A stretch of DNA of 64,000 nt, from contig JAEUTG010000042.1 of NCBI GenBank assembly GCA_016788045.1, forward strand, positions 1 to 64,000, written 5' to 3'. The stretch comes from Bacteroidales bacterium (GTDB taxonomy: Bacteria > Bacteroidota > Bacteroidia > Bacteroidales > Lentimicrobiaceae). The notes below the pieces were generated by a model, which worked only from the letters and a program-made list of their open reading frames with translations, did no database searches and was not told where the DNA came from. Shown here one piece after another: positions 25,598 through 35,084 of the stretch (position 1 is its first letter; every line of letters begins with the position of its first letter). The translations under genes and the position numbers were made by a program.

Positions 25598-27934
25598 TCA
25601 GGGTGTAGCTATAACACGGGTATTCAGGACTTTAAATTCCGCCCTGAGGTTGTTTGTACTCAACGTGAAATCACCCTGCTCCACCACCCAGGCGTTGTCG
25701 TTGTTCACAAAAGCAAGGCTGCTGACTGGTATTTCAAAGGCAACGGTCTGCGACTCTCCGGGCTGCAGCATGATTTTCGTGAACCAGCGCAGGCGTTTTA
25801 CAGGGGGGGTGATGGAAGCCACCAGATCGGAGCAGTATAGCTGTATTACTTCCATACCCGGTCTGTCAGACAGGTTCATCACCTTCACACTTCCTTTAAG
25901 GGTATCGGCAGCCCTGTATTTGTTACTGCTTAAAATAAGGTTACTGTATTCGAAAGTGGAATAACTCAGGCCGGACCCGAATTCCCATTGCGGGAAGAAA
26001 GCAGATTTGTTTGGCGATGAAGGATCGTCAAGCTGCTCGGTATAGGCATGATAATATTGCTCCAGCGAGTTCTGGTAACGGGGATAGGTAAAAGGCAACC
26101 GCCCTGAGGGGTTTACATCGCCATACAATATGGATGCGATGGCGTCACCCCCATAGTTGCCTGGCAGATAGGCCTGAAGGATGGCTGCGGCCAGTGGCTC
26201 AATGGCACTGATGATTCTCGGCCTCCCCTGTACCAGTAGCAGAATCACCGGTTTCCCGGTCGAAGCTGCCAGCCGGGTCAGTTGCTGCTGATTTTCCGAC
26301 AATGCCAGATCATTCAGGTTGCCGGGGGTCTCGGTATAGGAGTTCTCACCAAGGCATAAAACGATGTAGTCCGCTTTTCGGGCAGCAATGAGAAATTCGC
26401 CGGGGTTTCCGTTGATCTCATTCCTGTAATCACCTTTTTTGTCATATTTTAATACCTCGCTGAGCATTATATGCAGGCTGTCTTCAGCCATTCGTTGGAG
26501 GGCTTCGTAGATGGTATGCTTGTCAGACGCAAATTCATCCGACAAATCACCCTGCCACGAATAACTCCACCCTCCGTTAAGGGGTCTCATGGAGTTTGCG
26601 GCGGGACCGGCAACCAGGATTTTTGCATTTTTGGACAAAGGAAGAATCTTATCCTGATTTTTGAGCAGGGTCACCGATTCTTCGGCAACCTGACGCGCCT
26701 GGGCTGAGAATTGCTCCGAACCGAATTCGGTATAGGAATCTGCAGTAGCTGAAGGCTTACCGAAAAGCCCCATGTTGTATTTGACCGTCAGAATCCGGCT
26801 TACGGCATCGTCGATTCTCGAAACAGGAACCTCGCCCTCCTTTACCAGCTCAATCAGGGTGGTGGCAAAGTCAAAATTGTATGGAACCATGGACATGTCA
26901 ATGCCTGCATTGATGGCCATTTTTACTGCTTCTTTATAACTGGCAGCAACCTTGTGCCGTGTATAGAGAAATTCAATATCCTGCCAGTCAGTAACGGCAA
27001 ACCCTTTGAATCCGAGTTCTTTTTTCAGCACATCGGTGATCAGGTGTTTATTGGCATGTGCAGGCAGCCCATTCACGGCTCCGGAGTTGATCATAACGGT
27101 CATCGCACCTGCCTCAATCGCAGCTTTGAAAGGGGTGAGGTGATATTCGGTAAACTGGTGATCAGGAATCATGGCCGGGGTTCGGTCTTTCCCGGTTCGT
27201 GGCTGCGAATATCCGGCAAAGTGTTTGAGGCAGCATCCTACCCTGTTGAACTCGTCTGTTTGATTCTTTTCGCCCTGAAGGCCAATGATGAGCGACTTTC
27301 CCATCATGGAAACAAGGGTGGGATCTTCGCCGAAGGTCTCCCAGAACCTTGGCCAGCGGGGATCAACGCCCAGATCCATTACCGGGCTGAAAATCCAGCT
27401 GGCTCCTGTTGAACGGGTTTCGTAGGCTGTGATTTCACCGGCAGTGCGCGCGAGCTCGGTGTTCCAGGTGGCTGCCAGTCCCGACTGCTGCGGGAAGAAT
27501 GTAGCTCCGGCTACATAGGAAGCCCCATGGATCATATCGAGGCCATAGATTACCGGAATCCGGTTGGGCGAATACTTCATTGCCGCATCCTGAATCTGCC
27601 CGATCAGCCTGTTCCACTCCCTTGGATCGCGGGCACGGTTATTGGGCGTATTGAGCACCGAGCCGATAAAGTATTTTCCGAATGCTTTTCTGAGCATCGC
27701 CGTGTCGAGCACTACCGGTTCGTAACTGCTCAGGTGATCAGGCCCGAAGGTGAGTACATCCAGGGTTACCTGAGTCATCTGACCCACCTTCTCTTCGAGG
27801 GTCATCCGGCTCAGCAGTTCCTTCACCTTTGCCGCTGTCTCATCTTCGGACGATGAGGTCCGGGTTTTGAAACTACACGACGAAAGAAGCATCAGACTGC
27901 AGAGCAGAAAAAACGCAGCATTGCTGATTTTCAT
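25598..27934 (-). CDS. glycoside hydrolase family 3 beta-glucosidase lipoprotein
   Basis: A 778-residue enzyme with a lipoprotein signal (LLSSC, C20). The GH3 N-terminal barrel contains VIYGLDMIHGA, CLKHFAGYSQP and the nucleophile region GFAVTDWQD near 311-319. The middle alpha/beta sandwich contains YIVLCLGE...TPGN and the general-acid neighbourhood. The C-terminal fibronectin-like domain begins near FGSGLSYSTFEYS. Such enzymes release glucose from oligosaccharide ends; in a beta-glucan locus the product would be glucose from laminari-oligosaccharides. It is the last gene of the PUL, 87 bp after the periplasmic GH16 gene. Length is normal. Confidence 0.92.
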   Translation of the reverse strand: MKISNAAFFLLCSLMLLSSCSFKTRTSSSEDETAAKVKELLSRMTLEEKVGQMTQVTLDVLTFGPDHLSSYEPVVLDTAMLRKAFGKYFIGSVLNTPNNRARDPREWNRLIGQIQDAAMKYSPNRIPVIYGLDMIHGASYVAGATFFPQQSGLAATWNTELARTAGEITAYETRSTGASWIFSPVMDLGVDPRWPRFWETFGEDPTLVSMMGKSLIIGLQGEKNQTDEFNRVGCCLKHFAGYSQPRTGKDRTPAMIPDHQFTEYHLTPFKAAIEAGAMTVMINSGAVNGLPAHANKHLITDVLKKELGFKGFAVTDWQDIEFLYTRHKVAASYKEAVKMAINAGIDMSMVPYNFDFATTLIELVKEGEVPVSRIDDAVSRILTVKYNMGLFGKPSATADSYTEFGSEQFSAQARQVAEESVTLLKNQDKILPLSKNAKILVAGPAANSMRPLNGGWSYSWQGDLSDEFASDKHTIYEALQRMAEDSLHIMLSEVLKYDKKGDYRNEINGNPGEFLIAARKADYIVLCLGENSYTETPGNLNDLALSENQQQLTRLAASTGKPVILLLVQGRPRIISAIEPLAAAILQAYLPGNYGGDAIASILYGDVNPSGRLPFTYPRYQNSLEQYYHAYTEQLDDPSSPNKSAFFPQWEFGSGLSYSTFEYSNLILSSNKYRAADTLKGSVKVMNLSDRPGMEVIQLYCSDLVASITPPVKRLRWFTKIMLQPGESQTVAFEIPVSSLAFVNNDNAWVVEQGDFTLSTNNLRAEFKVLNTRVIATP

Positions 27935-28021
27935 AGTACTATACGGCTTAAAAATCTCCCTGTCCGGAAAAGGATGTTATATCAGATATTCAACTCAGCA
28001 TAATGGTGGGAGGTTGTCGCA

Positions 28022-28798
28022 CTATTTTGTATAAAGGCGCACATAGTCAATTTCCATTACAGCTTCTGAAAGAGCCGGGTCAATCCCTTTTTCTCCGCCC
28101 CAGTTGCCTCCCATGGCAATGTTCAGGATCAGATGGAAACGTTTGTCGAAAGGCCAGGTCTTAAAATCTCCGGCTTTATCGTTGTTGAAAGTAAAATATT
28201 TCTGGTCGTCGATGAATACATCAATTTTGTCGGCCGTCCATTCAACCGAATAGGTGTGAAACTGTGTGGCATAGTCAGGAACATTGATTTTTGTGCCAAC
28301 CTGTGTACCTTCAACATGATTGTATGCTTTGGTATGAACAGTTGCATGCACAACCGTGGGGTTATGTCCGACATGTTCCATGATGTCAATCTCACCGCTC
28401 TCGGGCCAGCCACCATATTCCCAGTCGGTTGACAGCATCCAGATTGCAGGCCAGGTGCCAATTCCGGTGGGGAGTTTTGCCCTTACTTCGAGACGACCGT
28501 AGAGAAAATCAACTTTGTTCTTCGTCACCAGTCTGGCCGAAGTCCACTTTCCGTCCTCTTTAATGGCCCTGATGAGGAGTTTACCGTCTTTCACTTCAGC
28601 ATTGCGGAGCTGGCTGGTATAATTCTGCATTTCATTGTTGCCCCAGCCATGATCACCCAGATCATAGCCCCAGAATTCCGTAGCAGGTAACCCGGTATAG
28701 TCGAACTCATCAGCCCATTTCAGCCTGTAAGCGTCCTGAGCAAATGCAGAGGTGGAGGTGATGAGAAATGCAGAAATCAAAATGCTGAGTTTTTTCAT
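28022..28798 (-). CDS. GH16 endo-beta-1,3-glucanase, secreted
   Basis: A 258-residue single-domain GH16 with an ordinary signal peptide (cleavage near SAFA-QDAYR). The catalytic motif GEIDIME carries nucleophile E136, D138 and acid/base E141; the extra methionine (E-x-D-x-x-E) is the laminarinase/lichenase-type beta-bulge form. WADEFDYTGLP and LILNIAMGGNWGG are typical flanks. It lacks a lipobox and is probably periplasmic, in contrast to the lipoprotein GH16 upstream in the same locus. A 293-bp spacer, which holds only a short palindrome near 29050-29073, separates it from susD. Confidence 0.93.
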   Translation of the reverse strand: MKKLSILISAFLITSTSAFAQDAYRLKWADEFDYTGLPATEFWGYDLGDHGWGNNEMQNYTSQLRNAEVKDGKLLIRAIKEDGKWTSARLVTKNKVDFLYGRLEVRAKLPTGIGTWPAIWMLSTDWEYGGWPESGEIDIMEHVGHNPTVVHATVHTKAYNHVEGTQVGTKINVPDYATQFHTYSVEWTADKIDVFIDDQKYFTFNNDKAGDFKTWPFDKRFHLILNIAMGGNWGGEKGIDPALSEAVMEIDYVRLYTK

Positions 28799-29091
28799 TG
28801 CTTCTTCTTTTATGTTTTTATTTCATGTATCCTGAAAATGGTTGTAAAGGATTCCCCTTATCCGGAAAGCATTCCCGAAAGCCTGAAGAGCGTGAGTGAA
28901 AAGAAAATCAGGGAATGGTTAAACGATGCTGCAATTCGATAAAAACCAACCATTATCATCATAAGCACCAACAGAATGAACTGTTTGATTTAACCACCCC
29001 TGATTTCAACAGGCACACATGTTAACCAACCAACCTGTGTATTATAGCCTATCAGCAGTTACAGTAACTGATAAGACGAAGTGTAAAGCGA

Positions 29092-30648
29092 TCAGTAACC
29101 TGCATTCTGGGTAAATGAACCGCCCGACATATCCAGTTCTGACTGCGGAATCGGTAAAAACCCTTTGGTAGCAGGATTGAAGGTTACATCAAAAATCTGC
29201 TGGTCTCCCACGTAATTGGGGCCCCTGATTCCTGAGTAGGTGAAGGTCTGGTTTGCATAATCCAGCCCTTTGCGCAAAACATCAAAGTAGCGGATGCCTT
29301 CGAGGGAGAGTTCCAGCCTTCTTTCCTTGTAGATATTTTCCTGTGTTGCAGGAATGCTGCCGAGACCGACCCTGGCACGCACCCTGTCGAGGTATTGCTG
29401 GGCATTGCCTGAACCCAGCTCTGCGGCCATCAGCAGTACATCCGAAAAGCGGATTACACGATGGTTACAGGTGCGGTTGAGCTCAAACTGACCGTTGCTT
29501 CCCCAGTGTTCAGCATCGGAGCTGTATTTCTCTGAGAAATATCCTGTATGCTGGTACCCTTTATCAAGTGTGCCATCAAGCTCCTCCTGTGTAAGCACGG
29601 TAAACTCAAACCTCGGATCGTCTTCCAGGTCATTGACCAGTTTCTGGCTAACGGTTCCGAAGCTCCAGCCACGGTTCCATTTCTGTGACCCGGTAACACG
29701 CGGTCCCTGCATCTGGGCGGAAAGGTTGCCTTCACCACCCCTTACATAGCCCCAATCCCACCAGGGAGGGGTGTCGCCGTAAGAGATTTCAAACACCGAC
29801 TCTTTGCCGTATTCTCCGGCAAGCTTGAAATTCTGGCTGTAATCTTCGAAAAGATCGTGTCCGCTGTTTGCAATCAGGTTGTCGAGGTAACCAACCAGTA
29901 CCTGTTTGTTCACCACCTGATCACCAGCCTGAAGGTCATTCCCGTAAACGCCGTTGTAGAAAAGGTACACCCTGGCCAGCAAAGCCTGTGCAGCCCATTT
30001 GGTGATCCTTCCGGCTTCAGCGGGAGGTACACTTTCAGGCAGGTCGTTCATGGCCTCGGTAAGGTCGAGTGCAATCTGGTTGTATACATCTGCAGGGGCT
30101 GCCTGCGGCTGTTTGTATTCCGAAGGGCCGCTAAGTGTGCGGGTCAGCAATGGGATATTTTCAAAGTAAGCAACCTGCTCAAAATAAAAATATGCCCTGA
30201 GAAACTTGCTCTCAGCAATCAGTCGCTTTTTAAACTCATCGGAAGCATCCACACCCTCGATCTTCTCAAGCAGAACATTGGCCCGATAGATTCCGGTGTA
30301 GTTCTTAATCCAGATAGCCTGAACAATTTTGCTCGTGGTAGGGATGTTGAAGTTGTTCAGTTCATCTTCATCCTGACCATCGTTGGCATCGGCACCACCG
30401 GCATAAGAGTCATCGGAAAGCACATCAGAGATGGTAATAAACGGAGCCCAGGAATAACCCGGGGTGTCCTGGTAGCCCAGTACGTCATACACCGCAATCA
30501 GGGCCTGCATGGCCTGCTCTTCTGTTTTATAGAATGTTGAAGTTACTTCCTGATCCAGAGGACCCAGGTCAAGAAAATCGTCGCTGCAGGATACTGAAAG
30601 CGTCACCAACGTGATGGAAGCGAGTATTTTATAGATTATTTTTTTCAT
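29092..30648 (-). CDS. SusD/RagB-type glycan-binding outer-membrane lipoprotein
   Basis: A 518-residue lipoprotein from ATG 30648 (LVTLSVSC, C21); the longer in-frame start at 30696 lies inside susC. It shows SusD hallmarks: SCSDDFLDLGPLDQ at the mature N-terminus, ESKFLRAYFYFEQVAYF in a TPR-like helix, KWAAQALLARVYLFY, and the C-terminal RxxRLELSLEGIRYFDVLR motif. It forms the lid of the SusC transporter and captures oligosaccharide at the surface. It lies 17 bp after susC, the usual tight pair. Confidence 0.95.
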   Translation of the reverse strand: MKKIIYKILASITLVTLSVSCSDDFLDLGPLDQEVTSTFYKTEEQAMQALIAVYDVLGYQDTPGYSWAPFITISDVLSDDSYAGGADANDGQDEDELNNFNIPTTSKIVQAIWIKNYTGIYRANVLLEKIEGVDASDEFKKRLIAESKFLRAYFYFEQVAYFENIPLLTRTLSGPSEYKQPQAAPADVYNQIALDLTEAMNDLPESVPPAEAGRITKWAAQALLARVYLFYNGVYGNDLQAGDQVVNKQVLVGYLDNLIANSGHDLFEDYSQNFKLAGEYGKESVFEISYGDTPPWWDWGYVRGGEGNLSAQMQGPRVTGSQKWNRGWSFGTVSQKLVNDLEDDPRFEFTVLTQEELDGTLDKGYQHTGYFSEKYSSDAEHWGSNGQFELNRTCNHRVIRFSDVLLMAAELGSGNAQQYLDRVRARVGLGSIPATQENIYKERRLELSLEGIRYFDVLRKGLDYANQTFTYSGIRGPNYVGDQQIFDVTFNPATKGFLPIPQSELDMSGGSFTQNAGY

Positions 30649-30665
30649 GGTTTCAGGTGTTAAGG

Positions 30666-33600
30666 TTAGAAAGTAATGGTGGTTCCTAAACGCCATGTTC
30701 TGGCCTGTGGATAAATACCACGGTCAATGCCGATGTCAAAAGCACTTCGGGCCCCGATTTCAGGATCTGCACCGGTGTATTTGGTCAGCGTGATCAGGTT
30801 TTCACCGGATACATAGATCCGCCATACGGATGCCCCGATTTTTTTAAGGAAATCTGCCGGAATAGCATAACCCAGCTGCGCATTTTTCAACCTGAGGTAC
30901 GATCCGTCTTCAATATACAGGTCAGAAACCCTGTAGTTGTTGTTGATGTCGATCCAGGTGTAACGGGGTACATCGGTGGAGGTTCCTTCGCCTGTCCAGC
31001 GGTCAAGAATGGCTGTGGTGCGGTTGGTGAACCGCAGGTCCTGACGCTGGCTGCCATTGAATATCTCATTTCCGTAGGAGCCGGTGATCAGCATGGAGAA
31101 ATCGAAATTCTTATAATTCGCCGATGCATTAAAACCGAAGGTCCAGTCAGGAGTCGGATTTCCGATCATAGTGCGGTCGTCGGTATCAATTTTTCCATCG
31201 TTGTTGACATCCACAAAACGTACATCTCCAGGTTCTGCATTGGGCTGCAGGGGCAGTCCGGTAATCCCGATGTGCTGGAAAATCTCTGATTCATTCTGGA
31301 ATATTCCATCGGTCTTGTAACCCCAGAAATAGCCGATGGGCATACCTTCTTCGGCCCTGGTGACGGTTCCGGCAATGGCCCAGGAAGCTCCGTTGAGCAC
31401 CTTGTCTTCATTCCCGATGTATGTCATCTTGTTCTCGTTGTATGAAGCATTGAATCCCAGTGAATACTGGAAGCCTTTCTTCATGTGCCGCCAGGTGATG
31501 TCAAATTCAACCCCCTTGTTCTGCACACTGCCGACATTGGCTACCGGTGCATCGTTGCCGACATGTCCGGGGATGGGAATTCTTTCAAGCAATCCCTTGG
31601 TGGTTTTAATATAATAGTCAACAGTGGCAACCAGGCGGTTGTCGAAAGCACCCAGGTCAATGGCAACATCAATTTGTTCTGATTCTTCCCAACGGATGTC
31701 GGCATTCTCAATGTAGGAAGGCGATGCTCCTACGATACGACCCGAGCCGAAGATGTAACCCCTGCTTTTGTTGATGGTTGAGATGTACTGGTAATCCCCG
31801 ATGTTTTCGTTTCCGTTGATACCCCAGGAGGCTCTCAGTTTCAGATTATCCAGATTCCTGACTTTCCCGAAGAAGGGTTCATCACTGATCACCCAGGATG
31901 CTCCGAATGAGGGGAAAACACCGTAGCGGTTGTTGGCCCCAAATCTGGAGGATCCGTCGCGCCTGATGATACCGGTAAATGCATACCGGTCCTTAAAGTC
32001 ATAAGTTAAACGGCCAAAAACGGAAGCCAGTGCCGAATGAGAGGCGCCGCCATTGGCAACCCATACCGTATCGGTAGCCATGCTCAGGTATACATTGTCG
32101 GGATCGAACAGCGGAACCTTGGCATTAAAGCCATAGAGGTTCTCATAGTTTCTTTTGAATGCAGATGTTCCGGCAAGTAATGAGAAATTGTGTTCCTTGA
32201 TTTTCCGGCTGTATGAAACGGTATTCTCCCACTGCCAGTTGTAATACCTGTCAATGCTTTTGTTAACAGAAGTCTTTTCAACATTCAACTGCGCTCCATT
32301 GAGGTAAAAGAGCGGGCGATACCCGCCATTGAGTACATAAGCCAGATCAATACCCAGACTGGTGTTGACCTTAAGTCCCTTAATGATCTCAGCCTCCCCG
32401 AAGATGTTGCCGACAATCTTATCAACCCTGGTTTCACCGTTCTGAATTTCAAGCAGGGCCATGGGGTTAACGACCTCTGCCCCTACGTAGTTTGAGATAC
32501 CGTAAACCCTTCCTGAACCATCCTTAACAACCGGTTCTGTGGAGTAGGGTGCCTGTGCGAGAATATCAGGATTCTCTTCGTAAAGCGGGGTTAGCGGATC
32601 GAGGTTCAGGGCGCTGCTGTATGCTCCGTTGAAGGATTCGTTACTTCCGATACTTTTGCGGGCTATGTAGGTATAGGCCAGATTGTTCCCGAATGTAAAG
32701 ACTTTGTTTACCTTACTCTTGGTGTTCAGCCTGGCGGTAATCCTGTCGAACTGTGATTTCTCACCGCCGATGATCCCTTGCTGGGAGAAATAGGAGAGGT
32801 TTGAAACATAGGTGGTCACCTCATTGCCTCCGGTTACAGAGAATTCATGGTTCTGCATGGGTGCATTTTTCTGAAACAGGTGATCCTGCCAGTTGGTATT
32901 GTGCAGCGGTATTTCATTCAGATCAAAGGGTTCAGATAAGCCGGCATTGCGTGCACCTTCGTTCATAATCATGCGGTACTGTTCAGCATCCAGCATATCC
33001 AGCGTATGCGCAACATTCTGAATTCCGGTATATCCTGAATAGGTGACATTCATTTTTCCGGCTTTCCCGCTTTTGGTTGTTATCAGGATAACGCCGTTGG
33101 CTGCCCTGGCTCCGTAGATGGCCGCGGAGGCTGCATCCTTCAGTACATCCATTGATTCAATGTCGCCGGGATTCAGATAGTCAATTCCGCCAACAACAAT
33201 TCCATCAACAACGTATAGTGGAGAAGCATCACCGGTGGTTCCTGCACCGCGGATGCGGATAGAGGGAGCTTCACCAGGCTGACCCGAAAGATTGGTCACC
33301 TGAACCCCGGCAGTGCGGCCCTGAAGCGCCTGCTCAACACGTAGAATCGGGGTGGAGGTAATATCCTCACTGTTTACACTCGAAATGGCCCCGGTCACCA
33401 CCTTTTTCTTCTGGGTTCCGTAACCGATTACCACCAGCTCGCTGAGGTTGGTGGCTTCTGCCTTCAGTACAACATCGATCACCGATTTGCCGCTTACGGC
33501 AATTTTCTGCTTCTGAAAACCGATAAACGAAATGTCAAGTGAAGCATTCTGATTGCTGACCGTAATTGTGAATTTACCATCGATGTCAGTAGTGGTTCCG

Positions 33601-33755
33601 TTGTAGGTACCCGTTTCAACTACCGTTACACCAGGCATTCCCATACCGGTTTCCTCTTCGGTGATTTTTCCGCTTACCTTAAACCCCTGGGCGAACAGCA
33701 GGTTGGAAGTGAAAAAGGAAACCAGCAATATGATTAATTGTAGTTTTTTCTTCAT
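30666..33755 (-). CDS. SusC/RagA-type TonB-dependent glycan transporter
   Basis: A 1029-residue outer-membrane transporter with a signal peptide (SNLLFAQ), an N-terminal carboxypeptidase-regulatory-like domain (GMGMPGVTVVETGTYNGT near 38-55), a TonB box region near 105-115 (LSELVVIGYGTQKKK), a plug with RIRGAGTTGDASPLYVVDG, and a 22-strand barrel ending RTWRLGTTITF with terminal F. It imports glycan fragments using TonB energy. Its partner SusD follows. In this locus the likely cargo is beta-1,3-glucan oligosaccharide, inferred from the GH16/GH3 neighbours. Confidence 0.96.
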   Translation of the reverse strand: MKKKLQLIILLVSFFTSNLLFAQGFKVSGKITEEETGMGMPGVTVVETGTYNGTTTDIDGKFTITVSNQNASLDISFIGFQKQKIAVSGKSVIDVVLKAEATNLSELVVIGYGTQKKKVVTGAISSVNSEDITSTPILRVEQALQGRTAGVQVTNLSGQPGEAPSIRIRGAGTTGDASPLYVVDGIVVGGIDYLNPGDIESMDVLKDAASAAIYGARAANGVILITTKSGKAGKMNVTYSGYTGIQNVAHTLDMLDAEQYRMIMNEGARNAGLSEPFDLNEIPLHNTNWQDHLFQKNAPMQNHEFSVTGGNEVTTYVSNLSYFSQQGIIGGEKSQFDRITARLNTKSKVNKVFTFGNNLAYTYIARKSIGSNESFNGAYSSALNLDPLTPLYEENPDILAQAPYSTEPVVKDGSGRVYGISNYVGAEVVNPMALLEIQNGETRVDKIVGNIFGEAEIIKGLKVNTSLGIDLAYVLNGGYRPLFYLNGAQLNVEKTSVNKSIDRYYNWQWENTVSYSRKIKEHNFSLLAGTSAFKRNYENLYGFNAKVPLFDPDNVYLSMATDTVWVANGGASHSALASVFGRLTYDFKDRYAFTGIIRRDGSSRFGANNRYGVFPSFGASWVISDEPFFGKVRNLDNLKLRASWGINGNENIGDYQYISTINKSRGYIFGSGRIVGASPSYIENADIRWEESEQIDVAIDLGAFDNRLVATVDYYIKTTKGLLERIPIPGHVGNDAPVANVGSVQNKGVEFDITWRHMKKGFQYSLGFNASYNENKMTYIGNEDKVLNGASWAIAGTVTRAEEGMPIGYFWGYKTDGIFQNESEIFQHIGITGLPLQPNAEPGDVRFVDVNNDGKIDTDDRTMIGNPTPDWTFGFNASANYKNFDFSMLITGSYGNEIFNGSQRQDLRFTNRTTAILDRWTGEGTSTDVPRYTWIDINNNYRVSDLYIEDGSYLRLKNAQLGYAIPADFLKKIGASVWRIYVSGENLITLTKYTGADPEIGARSAFDIGIDRGIYPQARTWRLGTTITF

Positions 33756-33833
33756 AAAAGGAATTATTAGAGTTTAATTAATTGACTCTGAGTGTTTCTT
33801 GTAAAATCAATTGCACAATGATGCATCAGGATG

Positions 33834-34940
33834 TCAGTTTTTCTGAAATACCCTGATGTAATCAACCTTCAATTGCTGAGGGAAAACTGTGGTTGCATCG
33901 GGATTACCTGGCCAGATTCCACCTACAGCTACATTAAAAATGAAAAACTGCTTGAGGTGAAATTCAGTCATGTGCCCGGGTGTGATATCAACTTCGTTGA
34001 ATTTCACATCGTTAACATACCATTTAATGGTTGTTTCATCCCAGATGATGGTAAATACATGGTATTCATCGGCGAAGATTCCGGACGAAAGGGTATACGA
34101 CTGCCCATACTGTGCGTGACCGTTGTTTTCCCAGTGCAGGGTTCCGTGAACGGTTTTTTCGCGGTTGCTGCCACCGATCATTTCCATAATGTCGATTTCC
34201 CCGCAGGCCGGCCAGCTTACAGTGGTGATGTTGTTGCCCAGTGTCCAGAGCGCAGGCCAGATACCTTGTCCTTTCGGAAGCAACGCCCTGATATCCACCC
34301 TGCCATAGGTAAAGGTTTTTTTATCGCGGGTTACAAGTCGTGATGAGGTGTAGGCACTGCCGGAGTAACTCTCCTTACGTGCTTCAATGGTAAGCACCCC
34401 GCCATCAACACTGGTATTCTCGGGGCGGTAATACTGCAGTTCATTGTTGCCCCAGCCTCCGGCCCCTGTTTCGTAACTCCAGAACTGGGTGTTCAGCACG
34501 TTTCCGTCAAATTCGTCATTCCACACCAGCTGATAGCCATCATACTGCAAAGGGGTTGTATATCCCTCACCGATGGTTATCGGGTCCTCATCGGTAAGAA
34601 CTATCTGACGCGAATCCTTAATATAGCGGCCTGAACTTCCATAGGCCCTGACCTCAATCTGGAAGGTTCCCGCAAGGGGAAACTCGTATTCGAAATGTCC
34701 GCTGGTGTTTGTGGCAGCCGCAGTCGTGGAACTTCCCACATACAAGCGGTATTCGGTTGCATTGTCTGCTGTTGCATGAATTACAACCACACCGGGACCT
34801 TCATCGGGGAGTGTTACTTCCACGGTAAGATTTGTCGGGTCGCCGGTTGGATTTTCTTCTTCATCCTTGCAGGAGATCAGGCTGATCGTTACTAAAAAGA
34901 GGAAACTCAGTAACAGACCGTGAAAGATTGGTTTTTTCAT
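33834..34940 (-). CDS. surface GH16 laminarinase lipoprotein with N-terminal Ig-like domain
   Basis: A 368-residue lipoprotein (LISC, C24, followed by acidic KDEEEN, which favours surface export). Residues 35-120 form an Ig/PKD-like module (TVEVTLPDEGPGVVVIHATA). Residues 130-365 are GH16 with GEIDIME carrying E248, D250 and E253. The endo-enzyme would cut beta-1,3-glucan at the cell surface to fragments small enough for SusCD. It sits between the PKD lipoprotein and susC; a 119-bp inverted-repeat element lies in the gap upstream. The family is clear; laminarin as substrate is inference. Confidence 0.92.
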   Translation of the reverse strand: MKKPIFHGLLLSFLFLVTISLISCKDEEENPTGDPTNLTVEVTLPDEGPGVVVIHATADNATEYRLYVGSSTTAAATNTSGHFEYEFPLAGTFQIEVRAYGSSGRYIKDSRQIVLTDEDPITIGEGYTTPLQYDGYQLVWNDEFDGNVLNTQFWSYETGAGGWGNNELQYYRPENTSVDGGVLTIEARKESYSGSAYTSSRLVTRDKKTFTYGRVDIRALLPKGQGIWPALWTLGNNITTVSWPACGEIDIMEMIGGSNREKTVHGTLHWENNGHAQYGQSYTLSSGIFADEYHVFTIIWDETTIKWYVNDVKFNEVDITPGHMTEFHLKQFFIFNVAVGGIWPGNPDATTVFPQQLKVDYIRVFQKN

Positions 34941-34955
34941 TGTCGTGCTGACTTA

Positions 34956-35074
34956 TATTATCAGGCTGTTTCAGAAGTCCGTATTGCTCATTGTCAGGCC
35001 ATGAGAGCAAGCACAGAACGAATGCTGTCTGCAGGGCCGGATTCAGAACAGGCTTCTGAAACAGTCTGATAATA
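34956..35074. repeat. 119-bp element with 22-bp terminal inverted repeats
   Basis: Arms 34956-34977 and 35053-35074 (TATTATCAGGCTGTTTCAGAAG and its complement) match at 21 of 22 positions and enclose 75 bases. It fills almost the whole intergenic gap between two PUL genes. It encodes no convincing protein. It looks like a miniature inverted-repeat element, or else an intra-operon RNA hairpin. Confidence 0.75.
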
Positions 35075-35084
35075 AGGTGAATAA

